60,200 nucleotides of DNA from JBJKRF01 sp046704785 (lineage in GTDB: Bacteria; Chloroflexota; Anaerolineae; Anaerolineales; Villigracilaceae), in the NCBI GenBank assembly GCA_046704785.1, contig JBJKRF010000096.1:1-60200 (forward strand), read 5' to 3'. Every line of letters starts with the position of its first letter. Position 1 is the stretch's first letter. Positions 34,801-43,881 of the stretch are shown piece after piece. The notes beneath the pieces are model-generated. The model saw only the letters and a list, made by a program, of their open reading frames with translations. It had not been told where the DNA came from and did no database searches. The translations under genes were made by a program, and so were the position numbers.

Positions 34801-36687
34801 TTAAAGATTCAACGCTTCCATTTTGCGCGTCAGTGCTTCAATGGTTTTTTGCTGTTCTTTCACGACCTTTGTCAAGACCGCCAAAATGTGCCCTGGCACA
34901 ATCGTCTTTCCGCCCTGGCCCGCGATGGCAGTAGGAACGTCTTCGGCAACGAATCCGAAATGCAGGAATTTACTTTTGTCGCCGATCAAGTTGAATTTGA
35001 GAGGCGTCAGGCCCTCCAACAAAAGAGAAGCTTCCTCATAGGCCAGGTCGGCAAAGTTTTCTTTGAGCATTCTTGAAGAGGCTTGGCTCAAGGAGCCATA
35101 ATACAAAACTCCACCATTGAAATCGTTTCCGTAATTGAGCGTAAGATGGTTGCCGCCGTCATGAACAATTGCCCTGCCACCGCTGCCACGGGGCGGGTAC
35201 CTTAACACGACATCGGCTGCGCCGTTATAGATGAATTGATTATTCCCGCTTTGAACCGTAAATGACCCACCGATTTGGAGAGTTCCCTTGATAAAAGTAT
35301 TGCCAGTAGCACCTTGAACGGCGAATAATGAATCCCAGCCTGTGGAGAAAAAGCCAAACTCACGCGATTGATGAAAATGAATTCCGAAACCAGCGCGTCC
35401 AAATTTACCTTTGTCGGTGCCGTGTTTGATTAACCCCTCGTCCCAGTTGACACTGGTATCACGATACCAGAAAACATACGGCCATTCATCCGCCTCGGCA
35501 GCAGAGAATCCCTTAAGCTGGATTGAGCCAATACTGAGGTTACCTCCTACGTTGACATTTCCGTTTACATCGAGTTTTTGATTCGGCGATGTTGTGGCAA
35601 TGCCAACATTGCCTCCTCTTTGTAGTGTAATGCCCTGATCCCAATCCCAGGTACCATTGGAACGATCGGATGTGATTTGTAGAAAGTCGCCATTGTTGTT
35701 GGGACGTGCATGGATAACAAATTTTTCGTTATTCCCATCAAGGCCGAGGACAAAATTTCCAACAGAATGGAGTTGACCTTTTGGCGACGTCGTGCCAACG
35801 CCAAGATTGCCATCGTTGGTCAAAACCATCTTGGGGTCCGACAGACCGGCAGCGCTTGCGCCTGTCGTGCCGCTGGTCGCATCAGACGTATGGAATCTTA
35901 TCAGACCGTCGTGCAGGGTGATCTTCGAAGCGCCGCGCGTGCCGGTAAAGGTGTAATCTTTTCCATCGGACGTGATCTTGGCCCCCGCCACCAGGCTGAC
36001 CAACCCCTGACCATTTGCCACATCCATGGTGAAATCGCCGCCACCGCCGTCGCCCACATGCAGAGAAACTTTGTTCTGATCTCCTTTTACCTGTAATTTT
36101 GCATCCGGGGAGTCAGTACCAACACCTAAATCTCCGCTAATCTTGGTTGTGTCTGCAACCAAACTTATTTTGGGAGCCGAAGTGGCATGGATGCCAGTCA
36201 ACAAAAATTCAGCCGCACTGGTGGAACCATCCGTACTGAATGCTTCAAGATAGATCTTATTGTCGTTAGGATTGTTCGCTAAGACTAGTTGGCCGCCTCC
36301 ATTCCCTTCCAGCCCCAGCTTGATTCCTTTGTCGGTTTTGACATCCAGCCCATGTTGAGGCGCTGTCGTCCCCACCCCAAGGTTGCCAGTGTCACTTGCG
36401 ATGAACAGACGGCTACCGTTTGCGTCGCCGATGCTGAACCCGGAGGCCCCACCTGGACTCTGCTTGAATTGCCAGGTAAGTTCCGGGGTGTTCTGGTTGA
36501 TCCGATAGAAATTGATCAGGGCTTCATCACCGCCAACCGCATCAATACTCAAAGGATCGTTCGGCACCTTGCTAATGCCGTCATCTTCCTGATTGAGCAT
36601 GCTGTCGATCAGGTCTGCGAAGTTGGATTCAGTTGGGACGGCACCCTTCTTAAAGTCCTGCTTCAAAGTGGAACGATTTTTATTCAA
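34801..36687 (-). CDS. eCIS tail fibre 2 with C-terminal S74 peptidase/chaperone domain
   Basis: This 628-residue fibre starts with TTG at 36687 behind AAGGAG. The N-terminus (MNKNRSTLKQDFKKGAVPTES) is the attachment part shared with fibre 1. A beta-rich shaft carries repeated G-x-LGVGTT-SP turns, the hallmark of phage-like fibres. The C-terminus (about 538-628) has SSRMLKENFADL and ends in a coiled coil, matching the S74 intramolecular chaperone, which helps trimer folding and cuts itself off. The free tip after cleavage would be the FFSTGWDSLFAVQGATGNTF region. It should bind target cells. Confidence 0.9.
   Translation of the reverse strand: MNKNRSTLKQDFKKGAVPTESNFADLIDSMLNQEDDGISKVPNDPLSIDAVGGDEALINFYRINQNTPELTWQFKQSPGGASGFSIGDANGSRLFIASDTGNLGVGTTAPQHGLDVKTDKGIKLGLEGNGGGQLVLANNPNDNKIYLEAFSTDGSTSAAEFLLTGIHATSAPKISLVADTTKISGDLGVGTDSPDAKLQVKGDQNKVSLHVGDGGGGDFTMDVANGQGLVSLVAGAKITSDGKDYTFTGTRGASKITLHDGLIRFHTSDATSGTTGASAAGLSDPKMVLTNDGNLGVGTTSPKGQLHSVGNFVLGLDGNNEKFVIHARPNNNGDFLQITSDRSNGTWDWDQGITLQRGGNVGIATTSPNQKLDVNGNVNVGGNLSIGSIQLKGFSAAEADEWPYVFWYRDTSVNWDEGLIKHGTDKGKFGRAGFGIHFHQSREFGFFSTGWDSLFAVQGATGNTFIKGTLQIGGSFTVQSGNNQFIYNGAADVVLRYPPRGSGGRAIVHDGGNHLTLNYGNDFNGGVLYYGSLSQASSRMLKENFADLAYEEASLLLEGLTPLKFNLIGDKSKFLHFGFVAEDVPTAIAGQGGKTIVPGHILAVLTKVVKEQQKTIEALTRKMEALNL
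35811..36070 (-). repeat. Fibre module repeat, copy in fibre 2
   Basis: This 260-bp stretch aligns without gaps to 37879-38138, at an offset of 2068 bp, with only scattered base changes (about nine bases in ten identical by eye). It encodes the VHVGDGGGGDFTMDVANG...TSDATSG shaft module. Confidence 0.85.
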
Positions 36688-36751
36688 AGTTGATTCTCCT
36701 TATCCTTGATCGAATCAGCAAAAATTGCACATCGATAATCTTTTCATACGG

Positions 36752-38503
36752 TTATAACTTCATGATATAGGCAAGAGCATAGTATGGCGGCCTGTTTTCA
36801 TGGGCTTGATTACCACCGGTGGAACTGATATAAGCACTATGGATAAGATCGGGTTCGCCTACCGTTGTATCTGTATCTTTGGATGTGTAATGACCATCGG
36901 AGCGCCTGCTCAACAAATATCCGTAGTCGCCATTATTATGATTGTGCGACGGCATTTGAGCAACGCTGAGTTGAACTGTGTCTGCCCCACCCTTATCTCC
37001 AACGCCATAGGAGGCACCTGCCCCCACAACAAAGCGATCCTTTAAGTTGGGAGTGCCATTGCCTCCATCGCACAAAGCCCAACCATCGGGAACATCGTTG
37101 ATCTGCCCGTACCACAGCATAATGACACCGCGTGGGATCGGGCTGCTTTGCGACGAAGAACTGTTCTTGCTCAAGATTACACCGGTACCCAACCTGACGG
37201 TATGATCATCGTAGTTCACTACCGCAACCAGAAGCCAGTTGCTTGGTGCATTGAAATCATTGGTATATTTAACAATTTGAAAACTGACGGCGGTATTGTT
37301 TCCGCCGGGGGTGTGCACGGCGTAAAGCGCTTCCCAGCCATTCAAAAGGACTCCATCTGCTGTGGCCGAGCGCGCGTTCCCGTCATAAACCTGGCCAGCC
37401 GGTATGTCCGATGTGGGCTGGTTAATATCCACATACCCACTGGAAAAGCTGTGCGGTTTTTCCATCGAAATGCCGATGAATCGTTTCGTCCATTTCAAAC
37501 GCCCGCCGGGACCACCCCAGGTGACCGTTCCGCCGCCGCTCATGGTGAACTGGGCTTTGACATAATCATTACCCGCACCGCTAATTACGCCGGTGCCGGT
37601 ATCGAGCGCGGACCTTGGGTTATTTGTGCCAATCCCGACCCCGCCGGACGGCATCAAGGCAATATGGTCGTTCGCATCGTTCGACACACCAATTTCCAGC
37701 GTCATGGCCTCGCCGTCGCGGGAGTAGTACCGCATCCAGGCGCGGTCGCCGCTGCCTCCACCAGGGTCGGGTGGGAAAAGCAGCCCGGCCGACTCGGAAT
37801 TGCCCGCATCCGGCATGATGGCGCCCCCCACAACCTGAAGTTTGGCCTTTGGAGAGTCAGTACCAATGCCAAGACTGCCATCGTTGGTCAAAACCATCTT
37901 GGAGTCTGACAGGCCAGCAGCGCTTGCGCCCGCCGTGCCGCTGGTCGCATCGGACGTATGGAATTTTATCTGCCCGTCGTGCAAAGTGATTTTCGAAGCG
38001 CCGCGCGTGCCGGTAAAGGCGTAATCTTTTCCATCGGACGTGATCTTGGCCCCCGCCACCAGGCTGACCAACCCCTGACCATTTGCCACGTCCATGGTGA
38101 AATCGCCGCCACCGCCATCGCCCACATGTACAGAGACTTTATCCTGCGCGCCCGTCACTTGCAATTTCGCGTCCGGAGAGGTTGTGCCGACGCCAAGGTC
38201 GCCGCTACCGCTTGCGACAAACAGGCGAGTGCCACTTGCATCACTGATGCTAAATCCGGCCTGCCCGCCTGGGTTTTGTTTCAGTTGCCAGGTAAGTTCC
38301 GGGTTATTTTGAACCAGCCGATAAAAATTAAGCAGAGCCTCGTCCGTGCCCACCGCGGTTACGCTCAACGGATCATTCGGCAGCTTGCTGATACCGTCAT
38401 CATCCTGGTTGAGCATACTGTCGATCAAGTCTGCAAAGTTGGACTCGGTCGGGATGGCGCCCTTCTTAAAATATTGCTTTAGATTAGAGCGATTCTTCTT
38501 CAA
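36752..38503 (-). CDS. eCIS tail fibre 1 with C-terminal phage tail-collar domain
   Basis: This 583-residue fibre is started at the TTG at 38503, just 5 nt after AAGGAG. That start gives MKKNRSNLKQYFKKGAIPTES and lines up with fibre 2; an upstream TTG at 38518 would overlap the ribosome site. After the shared attachment region and a shaft with LGVGTTSP turns, the C-terminus has GVIMLWYGQINDVPDGWALC and TPNLKDRFVVGAG, the phage tail collar domain, and ends NRPPYYALAYIMKL. It differs from fibre 2 only in the tip, so the particle may carry two receptor-binding tips. Confidence 0.9.
   Translation of the reverse strand: MKKNRSNLKQYFKKGAIPTESNFADLIDSMLNQDDDGISKLPNDPLSVTAVGTDEALLNFYRLVQNNPELTWQLKQNPGGQAGFSISDASGTRLFVASGSGDLGVGTTSPDAKLQVTGAQDKVSVHVGDGGGGDFTMDVANGQGLVSLVAGAKITSDGKDYAFTGTRGASKITLHDGQIKFHTSDATSGTAGASAAGLSDSKMVLTNDGSLGIGTDSPKAKLQVVGGAIMPDAGNSESAGLLFPPDPGGGSGDRAWMRYYSRDGEAMTLEIGVSNDANDHIALMPSGGVGIGTNNPRSALDTGTGVISGAGNDYVKAQFTMSGGGTVTWGGPGGRLKWTKRFIGISMEKPHSFSSGYVDINQPTSDIPAGQVYDGNARSATADGVLLNGWEALYAVHTPGGNNTAVSFQIVKYTNDFNAPSNWLLVAVVNYDDHTVRLGTGVILSKNSSSSQSSPIPRGVIMLWYGQINDVPDGWALCDGGNGTPNLKDRFVVGAGASYGVGDKGGADTVQLSVAQMPSHNHNNGDYGYLLSRRSDGHYTSKDTDTTVGEPDLIHSAYISSTGGNQAHENRPPYYALAYIMKL
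37879..38138 (-). repeat. Fibre module repeat, copy in fibre 1
   Basis: This is the partner of 35811-36070. The near-identity at the DNA level, against weaker similarity elsewhere in the two fibres, suggests recent gene conversion or module shuffling. Confidence 0.85.
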
Positions 38504-38542
38504 AGCGAACTCCTTCAAGACAAGAATGTCTTTTATTCAAGC

Positions 38543-41500
38543 CTATCCAACCTGGAAATCGAGTTCGACCTTCATGTAATCGATCCCGGTGAAGAACTCT
38601 TCCTGGTAGCCTTCTTCGGCAATCAGGTCGATCTGGTGCGAACGATCCGAAACAAAGATGACGTCTGGCGCAAAGGCAGATACTTCTCCCAGTTCATCCT
38701 CGCCAGGCGGCGTATAGGGGATGAAGTGCTGCCCATCGAGACTGGTAAAAAGCTTGATGCCAGCCACATAATCCACATAAGGACGCTCTTCTACAAAATT
38801 GATGATCAAGCTGGTATTAATCTTGCCGCCAAAGGCAATATCTGCGCTTTGATCGTAGGCCCAGGGCGACAGGTAACGCTGCAATTCTTCGTTGAGCACA
38901 CTTTGATAATAGCCGGGGTTCGCACCCAGACGCAAACGCACGCCCAGCCTGACCTTCAACTGCACATAACTGGGATTTCGAACCTGAAAATTGGCAAAAG
39001 GAGCCGTGTGCGAGGTGAGATATTGCTGAATTTGCAGGAGCATATCCGCCGGCGCTTTCGGCTCGAACGGGTCGAAAGGCAGCTTCCCGCGAATATCGGG
39101 AATAACTATCACTTGAATAACATCGGCCATACGAGGATCGGACGAAACGCCAACCGGCAGACATTTCACTTTGAATATACTGGGGAAAGCTTCCAAGACC
39201 ATGTGTTCATAGTCCCAGCAAGTCAAAGCTCGATCCTTATGCCGCAGCCGCTCGCTGACTCGTGTATAGAAACTTCCAGCCTGCTCCGGGCTTTTCCCGC
39301 CAAAAGAGCTATACGGTTGATGAATAGCCTTCACCTCGGGCTGGGCGTCTGTCAGACTGGTAATACTCTGCGCCGGTAAAGGTTGCGACAGGTGGTCTGG
39401 AGCATTGTTATGATCTTCGAAGGTAGCGCTCACGGCCTGTGCTTTGATCGCAATGGTATCGGCCACACTTCGGCTGTTCGTGGCAATGGTCACCCGAATC
39501 CAATATAAATCTGGCGGCAGCAAGGTTCCCGGTTGGACCGGGGGCAGGTCGAACTTGATAATTCCCGAATTAAGTAAATTGTTGGTCGTATCAGAAAGCA
39601 ACTGACCTTCCTCCAGGCTATTCCACTGGTTGACGTTCAAATACCACCAATGAATCGGCTGGGGGGCAACGTCCGGGTCGGCGCTCCCTTCCGCCATCTG
39701 GAAGAGCAAAGACAGGTTTTGCGGGGGCGTCAGGTCTTTGATGCCAATGAACAACTCCCCTTCGTTATCGTATTGAGGCAGGAACGGATACGGTTTGGTA
39801 TATCCCATCAGGTCATGATAACCAAACGGCTCGATGTGATAAAGCCTATCCACACTCGATTCAAACGCATTCCCGCTCAGGTCGATTTCCAACGAGGCGC
39901 TATATCCTACCGACAAGTGTTTGATCTTGGGCGTGTACGGTGAATTGACAACGAAAGGTGTTGTTTTACTGGAGCAACCAGCAGCCGCACGAGCATAGAT
40001 CGAAAGCTGAAAATCCGGATCCAACAATTCCATCTGCCAGTATCTATCCCAATCGAGCACTTCCACCGGCGTAAGCAGGGAGTTATCCGCCGCATAATTT
40101 GAGTAGCCCGCATTGATCGTCTTTTCGTCCACAACAACCTGATTGGTCTGCGTAGCTCCTGTCTTTGGGTCTTTTCCAGCGTTGAAAAGCTGAATGTCTT
40201 CCATGTCAAAGTAAGAACGGTTGTCGTACAGCCTCAAGTGGGCCTTGAAGCTAGTATTGTCGTCGATCGGGCTGGCGGGTGCAGCGCTCTTGTCGTCATA
40301 ATCCTTATAACCCAGATAGTATGTACTCAAGTTATCTGCCACTCCCAGCCAATCAATATCCAGGCGGAATTCATCCAGTTTTTTGGAGCATAATTCGGGA
40401 TGCGCCAGATAGAAGCTGGAACCGGTAACCGGGGACGATCCGAAGGGTTCAAAAGGCTTTTTCGAGTCGAGTACACCATCATCACTCTGTAAGGTCAGTT
40501 TGGTAATCCCATCCACGTCCACGCTGAGGTGCACTTTTTCAAGCGTCAGCAGTTGGAAAGCGCGATAACGCTTGATCGGCCCTGTATCCAGTTCGGCGTC
40601 CTGGGGAATATCGGCCAACATAATCCGCAACACCGGCCAGGGAGTCTGAATGCCTGCTCCGGCAGGCAGAGGCACAACCGGGGCAGCCTGCTCGTCCAGC
40701 GAAAGTGTAATCTGCAAGGCGTGCTGATAAGGCTGCGCAGCATCTGGCAACTCGAAGGCCGCATCCATGACCTGCATTTTGACGTTCTCGACAGCGACCA
40801 TTCCTTTTTCGCCGCTCAACAGAAAACGGAAAGGGGAAGGGTCTTGAATCGCCTGGCTGATGGTATCTTTGTCGAAGCGGTCTTCGTTAAAAGCCAAGGT
40901 GAGGGTGATCGTGCGTTTTCCCTCTGTCAGGGCAAGCAAGGGGGAAGCGATCGCAAAACCGACATCTCCCGGTGTGGTAAGAGTCTCGCCATCTGTGGAA
41001 TATCCCTCGCCAAACGTACGCCAGCGAGGCGTGACTTCTCCCCCTTCGGCATTCAATTGCACCTGAACCTGGGTCGCGTCGGGCGCCACGTAAACGTTTT
41101 TCCATTTATCAATTTCAGCCGGCGTTTCCACCCAGTTACGTTTTCGGCGTTGAGCCATTTCCAGAATGGCATAGACGTTCGCCCACTCTTCGGGCGTGGC
41201 GTTCTTGCCTTTCGACTGGGTATTTACAATGTAGGTGAAATTCGAGACGTCCAAGAAAAGTGATTCCTGGATATAGCTCGCATCGTTGCCCGCATCCAGT
41301 TGCAGGAAATCTCTCGAATCCGGAAGAGGATTCCCTGGGTTGGGATCGCCCAGAGCGAACAGAATCATCGCGTCGAATCCCTGATTCTCCCGGGTGGTCT
41401 TCAAAGCATTGCGGCGGTCGGCCAGCATTTTCTGCCCATGCGCGTCTTCCAAGATCGTGTATACCTGGTCCCATTCCCACGGTTGGGCATTTTGCTGCTC

Positions 41501-42979
41501 CGCATTAATGGTACGAGCATAGACGTACTTTTCTGCCGGCAAATAGAAATAACCTTCCAGCGTTTCAAGCGCCGCGTAGCAATCGTCGAAACTGGTAAAC
41601 TGCTTGTCCAGAATCTTGGGATAGCTGATCGTCCCCAGAGTTCTCTGCACGAGAGCAGTGAACTTATCGGCTTCATACGTACGGATCATCGGCGGCTGGA
41701 GTTGATGGTCTGGGTGTTGTATTTGTTCTTTCTTGCCGGCTGCGCGCAAGATTTCATAGATCTGACGCCAACGTCCCTGAATCTCGTTGACGATTTCCAT
41801 CATAGTTGTGAAGTCATCAACACTCATGTAAAGCGAGGTTTGGATGAACGCGACAACGTCATCACGGGTACGTCGCCGGTAGAGGTCATAAATATCTTCT
41901 ACATCCGGCAGACCATTGAAAAAATCGCCGAACTCCGTCCGTCCCAAGGCCGCCAAAAGATTCTTCTCGAAGTTGTCGGGCTCCGAACGGTCCAACGTAA
42001 AATTGGGGTCTCTGCGTTTCCCGGCGCTTTCCAAAATATCATTGACTTGATTCCATTGTCCTGTCGCAGCTTCCTGCTCTTGCTTCAATCCCATCACGGA
42101 GCGGAATGTGGAGAAAGACATATATAAGCTGGAGGGAATGAAATTTAATAGAACATCCAAGGTGCCCAGCAAAGACACATCAACGGGATAACTGTCAGGA
42201 TCGCCCGGATAAGGAGGCAACTTGTCGCCCGGATTCGGAGTTCCCAATGCCATGAGCAACATAGCGAGGAAGGATTTATCGCTCTGGCTCCCCTGTTCGA
42301 GAAGTTCTTTATTGTCAGGGAACAATTCAATCAGCAAATCTGGCGTCTGCGCTGCCTCACGGATGCCGATTACCTGCTTATCAGCAAAGAGACTTTTAGC
42401 GCTCGCAACCGTGGCTTGATTGGCAACCAGGTCCTCGTCGCTCCGGTAGGAAAGATCGTTGCCCTGGCTATCCTGCCCAGCCTGGAACAACGTGCCCGCC
42501 GGGAGAAGAAATTGTTCCTGCCCATCAGCCAGTTCGACAAGCACATGGACCCGGTCAGGAATCCCGGCTTGCGAGGTCAATCGCAGCGCCTCGCGGTAGT
42601 AGAACTCAAGGTGCCTACGCGTAAAACCGTTCAACTGGGTGCGAGCGTACTGCAAAAGCTCCAGAAAGGTCAAAAAGAGGGTCAAATGCGGGCGGGTAAA
42701 CTGTCCCAGTTTTGTCGGATCATCCTGAAATTGCTCCGGATCATTCAAGTACGCTACGATTTCATCCAGGTCATTGTCACCCAGGAAACCGGCCCAATCA
42801 CCACTCTCTTCATTCTGTTCACTGAAGTAATGCAACTCCGCCGCATATTTCTGGGCAAAAGCCAACAAATCTTTGACCGAACGCTCATCAACAGAGACGT
42901 AATCAGGATCAAGCGCTTTCTGAATGCGTCCGGCCTGGCTGGTACCATCGCGGTGGAGAACTTGTGGCTGTTTCTGCAT
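38543..42979 (-). CDS. eCIS baseplate J-like protein (Pvc11/Afp11-like), giant with inserted repeats
   Basis: This 1478-residue protein starts behind AAGGA at the ATG at 42979. Its N-terminus (LTLFLTFLELLQYARTQLNGFTRRHLEFYYREALRL) and C-terminus (RYLSPWAYDQSADIAFGGKINTSLIINFVEERPYVDYVAGI) are the J/gp6-like baseplate signature of Pvc11. Between about residues 280 and 615 lies a four-times repeated unit of about 97 residues. The unit is recognised by SLYMS-F, then W-x-x-VY-x-ILE-x-A, as in WNQVNDILESAGKRR, WRQIYEILRAAGKKE, WDQVYTILEDAHGQK and WANVYAILEMAQRRK. This insertion makes it larger than the usual Afp11. It forms the baseplate wedge with Pvc12. Confidence 0.88.
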   Translation of the reverse strand: MQKQPQVLHRDGTSQAGRIQKALDPDYVSVDERSVKDLLAFAQKYAAELHYFSEQNEESGDWAGFLGDNDLDEIVAYLNDPEQFQDDPTKLGQFTRPHLTLFLTFLELLQYARTQLNGFTRRHLEFYYREALRLTSQAGIPDRVHVLVELADGQEQFLLPAGTLFQAGQDSQGNDLSYRSDEDLVANQATVASAKSLFADKQVIGIREAAQTPDLLIELFPDNKELLEQGSQSDKSFLAMLLMALGTPNPGDKLPPYPGDPDSYPVDVSLLGTLDVLLNFIPSSLYMSFSTFRSVMGLKQEQEAATGQWNQVNDILESAGKRRDPNFTLDRSEPDNFEKNLLAALGRTEFGDFFNGLPDVEDIYDLYRRRTRDDVVAFIQTSLYMSVDDFTTMMEIVNEIQGRWRQIYEILRAAGKKEQIQHPDHQLQPPMIRTYEADKFTALVQRTLGTISYPKILDKQFTSFDDCYAALETLEGYFYLPAEKYVYARTINAEQQNAQPWEWDQVYTILEDAHGQKMLADRRNALKTTRENQGFDAMILFALGDPNPGNPLPDSRDFLQLDAGNDASYIQESLFLDVSNFTYIVNTQSKGKNATPEEWANVYAILEMAQRRKRNWVETPAEIDKWKNVYVAPDATQVQVQLNAEGGEVTPRWRTFGEGYSTDGETLTTPGDVGFAIASPLLALTEGKRTITLTLAFNEDRFDKDTISQAIQDPSPFRFLLSGEKGMVAVENVKMQVMDAAFELPDAAQPYQHALQITLSLDEQAAPVVPLPAGAGIQTPWPVLRIMLADIPQDAELDTGPIKRYRAFQLLTLEKVHLSVDVDGITKLTLQSDDGVLDSKKPFEPFGSSPVTGSSFYLAHPELCSKKLDEFRLDIDWLGVADNLSTYYLGYKDYDDKSAAPASPIDDNTSFKAHLRLYDNRSYFDMEDIQLFNAGKDPKTGATQTNQVVVDEKTINAGYSNYAADNSLLTPVEVLDWDRYWQMELLDPDFQLSIYARAAAGCSSKTTPFVVNSPYTPKIKHLSVGYSASLEIDLSGNAFESSVDRLYHIEPFGYHDLMGYTKPYPFLPQYDNEGELFIGIKDLTPPQNLSLLFQMAEGSADPDVAPQPIHWWYLNVNQWNSLEEGQLLSDTTNNLLNSGIIKFDLPPVQPGTLLPPDLYWIRVTIATNSRSVADTIAIKAQAVSATFEDHNNAPDHLSQPLPAQSITSLTDAQPEVKAIHQPYSSFGGKSPEQAGSFYTRVSERLRHKDRALTCWDYEHMVLEAFPSIFKVKCLPVGVSSDPRMADVIQVIVIPDIRGKLPFDPFEPKAPADMLLQIQQYLTSHTAPFANFQVRNPSYVQLKVRLGVRLRLGANPGYYQSVLNEELQRYLSPWAYDQSADIAFGGKINTSLIINFVEERPYVDYVAGIKLFTSLDGQHFIPYTPPGEDELGEVSAFAPDVIFVSDRSHQIDLIAEEGYQEEFFTGIDYMKVELDFQVG
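41135..42135 (-). repeat. Four-fold ~97-residue internal repeat in the Pvc11-like protein
   Basis: The repeat starts with S-L-(Y/F)-(M/L)-(S/D)-(F/V) and ends with a W-x-x-(V/I)-(Y/N)-x-I-L-E-like helix, spaced about 290 bp apart. The units are diverged in sequence, so the duplication is old. Confidence 0.75.
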
Positions 42980-43004
42980 AACGATCGATTATCCTTCGGG
43001 TCAG

Positions 43005-43439
43005 CTAGGATCCCTGAAATTTTGTATTGGTAGTAATGAACGAGCCACTCCCCGAATACTTTGGAGTAGCATCGGGAACAGGCGAGCCTGGCGCCGGAAC
43101 CGGTTGTTTTGCCGGGCTCTGCACGTCAAACTCTGCCGTAAAGCTGCTCCCCTTAAGCAGCACGGCCTTGCCGCCCGTTTGGGTCTTTTTGGCTTTTTGA
43201 TCTCCGGCTAGGGATGCAATTTTGAGCGTTCCTGTACCCGGAATGCTGTACTGTGGCGTCGTATACGCGCAGCCGGGGACGGAAACGTTTTTTTCATCGC
43301 CATCCACGCAGAGCTTTTTCCCATTAAGCGTAGCAGGTCCGCTCCCCTGGAGCGTACCGGGCTGGACAATGACGACCGCTTGCCCAAAATTTTGCAAAAA
43401 ATTAGCTTTATCGCCTTCGATGAGAATAAAGTCTGGCAT
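43005..43439 (-). CDS. eCIS spike-tip protein (Pvc10-like, PAAR-like)
   Basis: This 144-residue protein starts at the ATG at 43439, 7 nt after the gp25 stop. It is Gly/Val-rich with short repeated turns (QPGTLQGSGPATLNGKKL, PGCAYTTPQYSIPGTGTL), contains two Cys, and a Pro-rich segment PVPAPGSPVPDATPKY. Its place between the gp25 and J-like genes is that of Pvc10/Afp10, the sharp tip that caps the VgrG-like spike. Sequence similarity to PAAR proteins is weak, so the call rests mainly on position and composition. Confidence 0.72.
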   Translation of the reverse strand: MPDFILIEGDKANFLQNFGQAVVIVQPGTLQGSGPATLNGKKLCVDGDEKNVSVPGCAYTTPQYSIPGTGTLKIASLAGDQKAKKTQTGGKAVLLKGSSFTAEFDVQSPAKQPVPAPGSPVPDATPKYSGSGSFITTNTKFQGS

Positions 43440-43446
43440 TATGCTT

Positions 43447-43860
43447 TTATCCTGGCGTGGCCGCCTCGTTGATATAGAAGGGATAAACCATATTAAAGCG
43501 CGAGTTCGTACTTCGAACGGTATAGCTTATGCTGATTAACAAAAGGCCTTGCTCGATATCGTCCTGAGAAACGTCCAGTTTGTCCAACATAATACGCGGC
43601 TCATAATACAAGATTGCATCGGTAATCATGCTGGTAAGCGTGTTGACCAGGCTTTGATCGACTTCTTCGAAAAGAACGTAATCGAGATTACAACCGAATT
43701 CATCTTGCATGACCCGCTCTCCCAACTGCGTGGAAAGCAGAATCTGCAAGCTCTGCTGAATATCGTCGGTACCCGAAACCATTTCCACATCTTTTCCCCC
43801 TTGTGTAAACGCAGGGGGGAAACTCCAACCGGTACCCAGGAAAGATTGGTCTACAGCCAT
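43447..43860 (-). CDS. eCIS baseplate protein, gp25/GPW family (Pvc9-like)
   Basis: This 137-residue protein has the gp25-like signature: DIQQSLQILLSTQLGERVMQDEFGCNL and LVNTLTSMITDAILYYEPRIMLDKLDV. A clear AAGGAG ribosome site precedes it. In T4 and in PVC this small lysozyme-like-fold protein links the baseplate to the first sheath ring. It lies directly after the spike gene and before the spike tip, the usual eCIS order. Confidence 0.93.
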   Translation of the reverse strand: MAVDQSFLGTGWSFPPAFTQGGKDVEMVSGTDDIQQSLQILLSTQLGERVMQDEFGCNLDYVLFEEVDQSLVNTLTSMITDAILYYEPRIMLDKLDVSQDDIEQGLLLISISYTVRSTNSRFNMVYPFYINEAATPG

Positions 43861-43881
43861 CGTTTTACGCTCCTTGCATCC

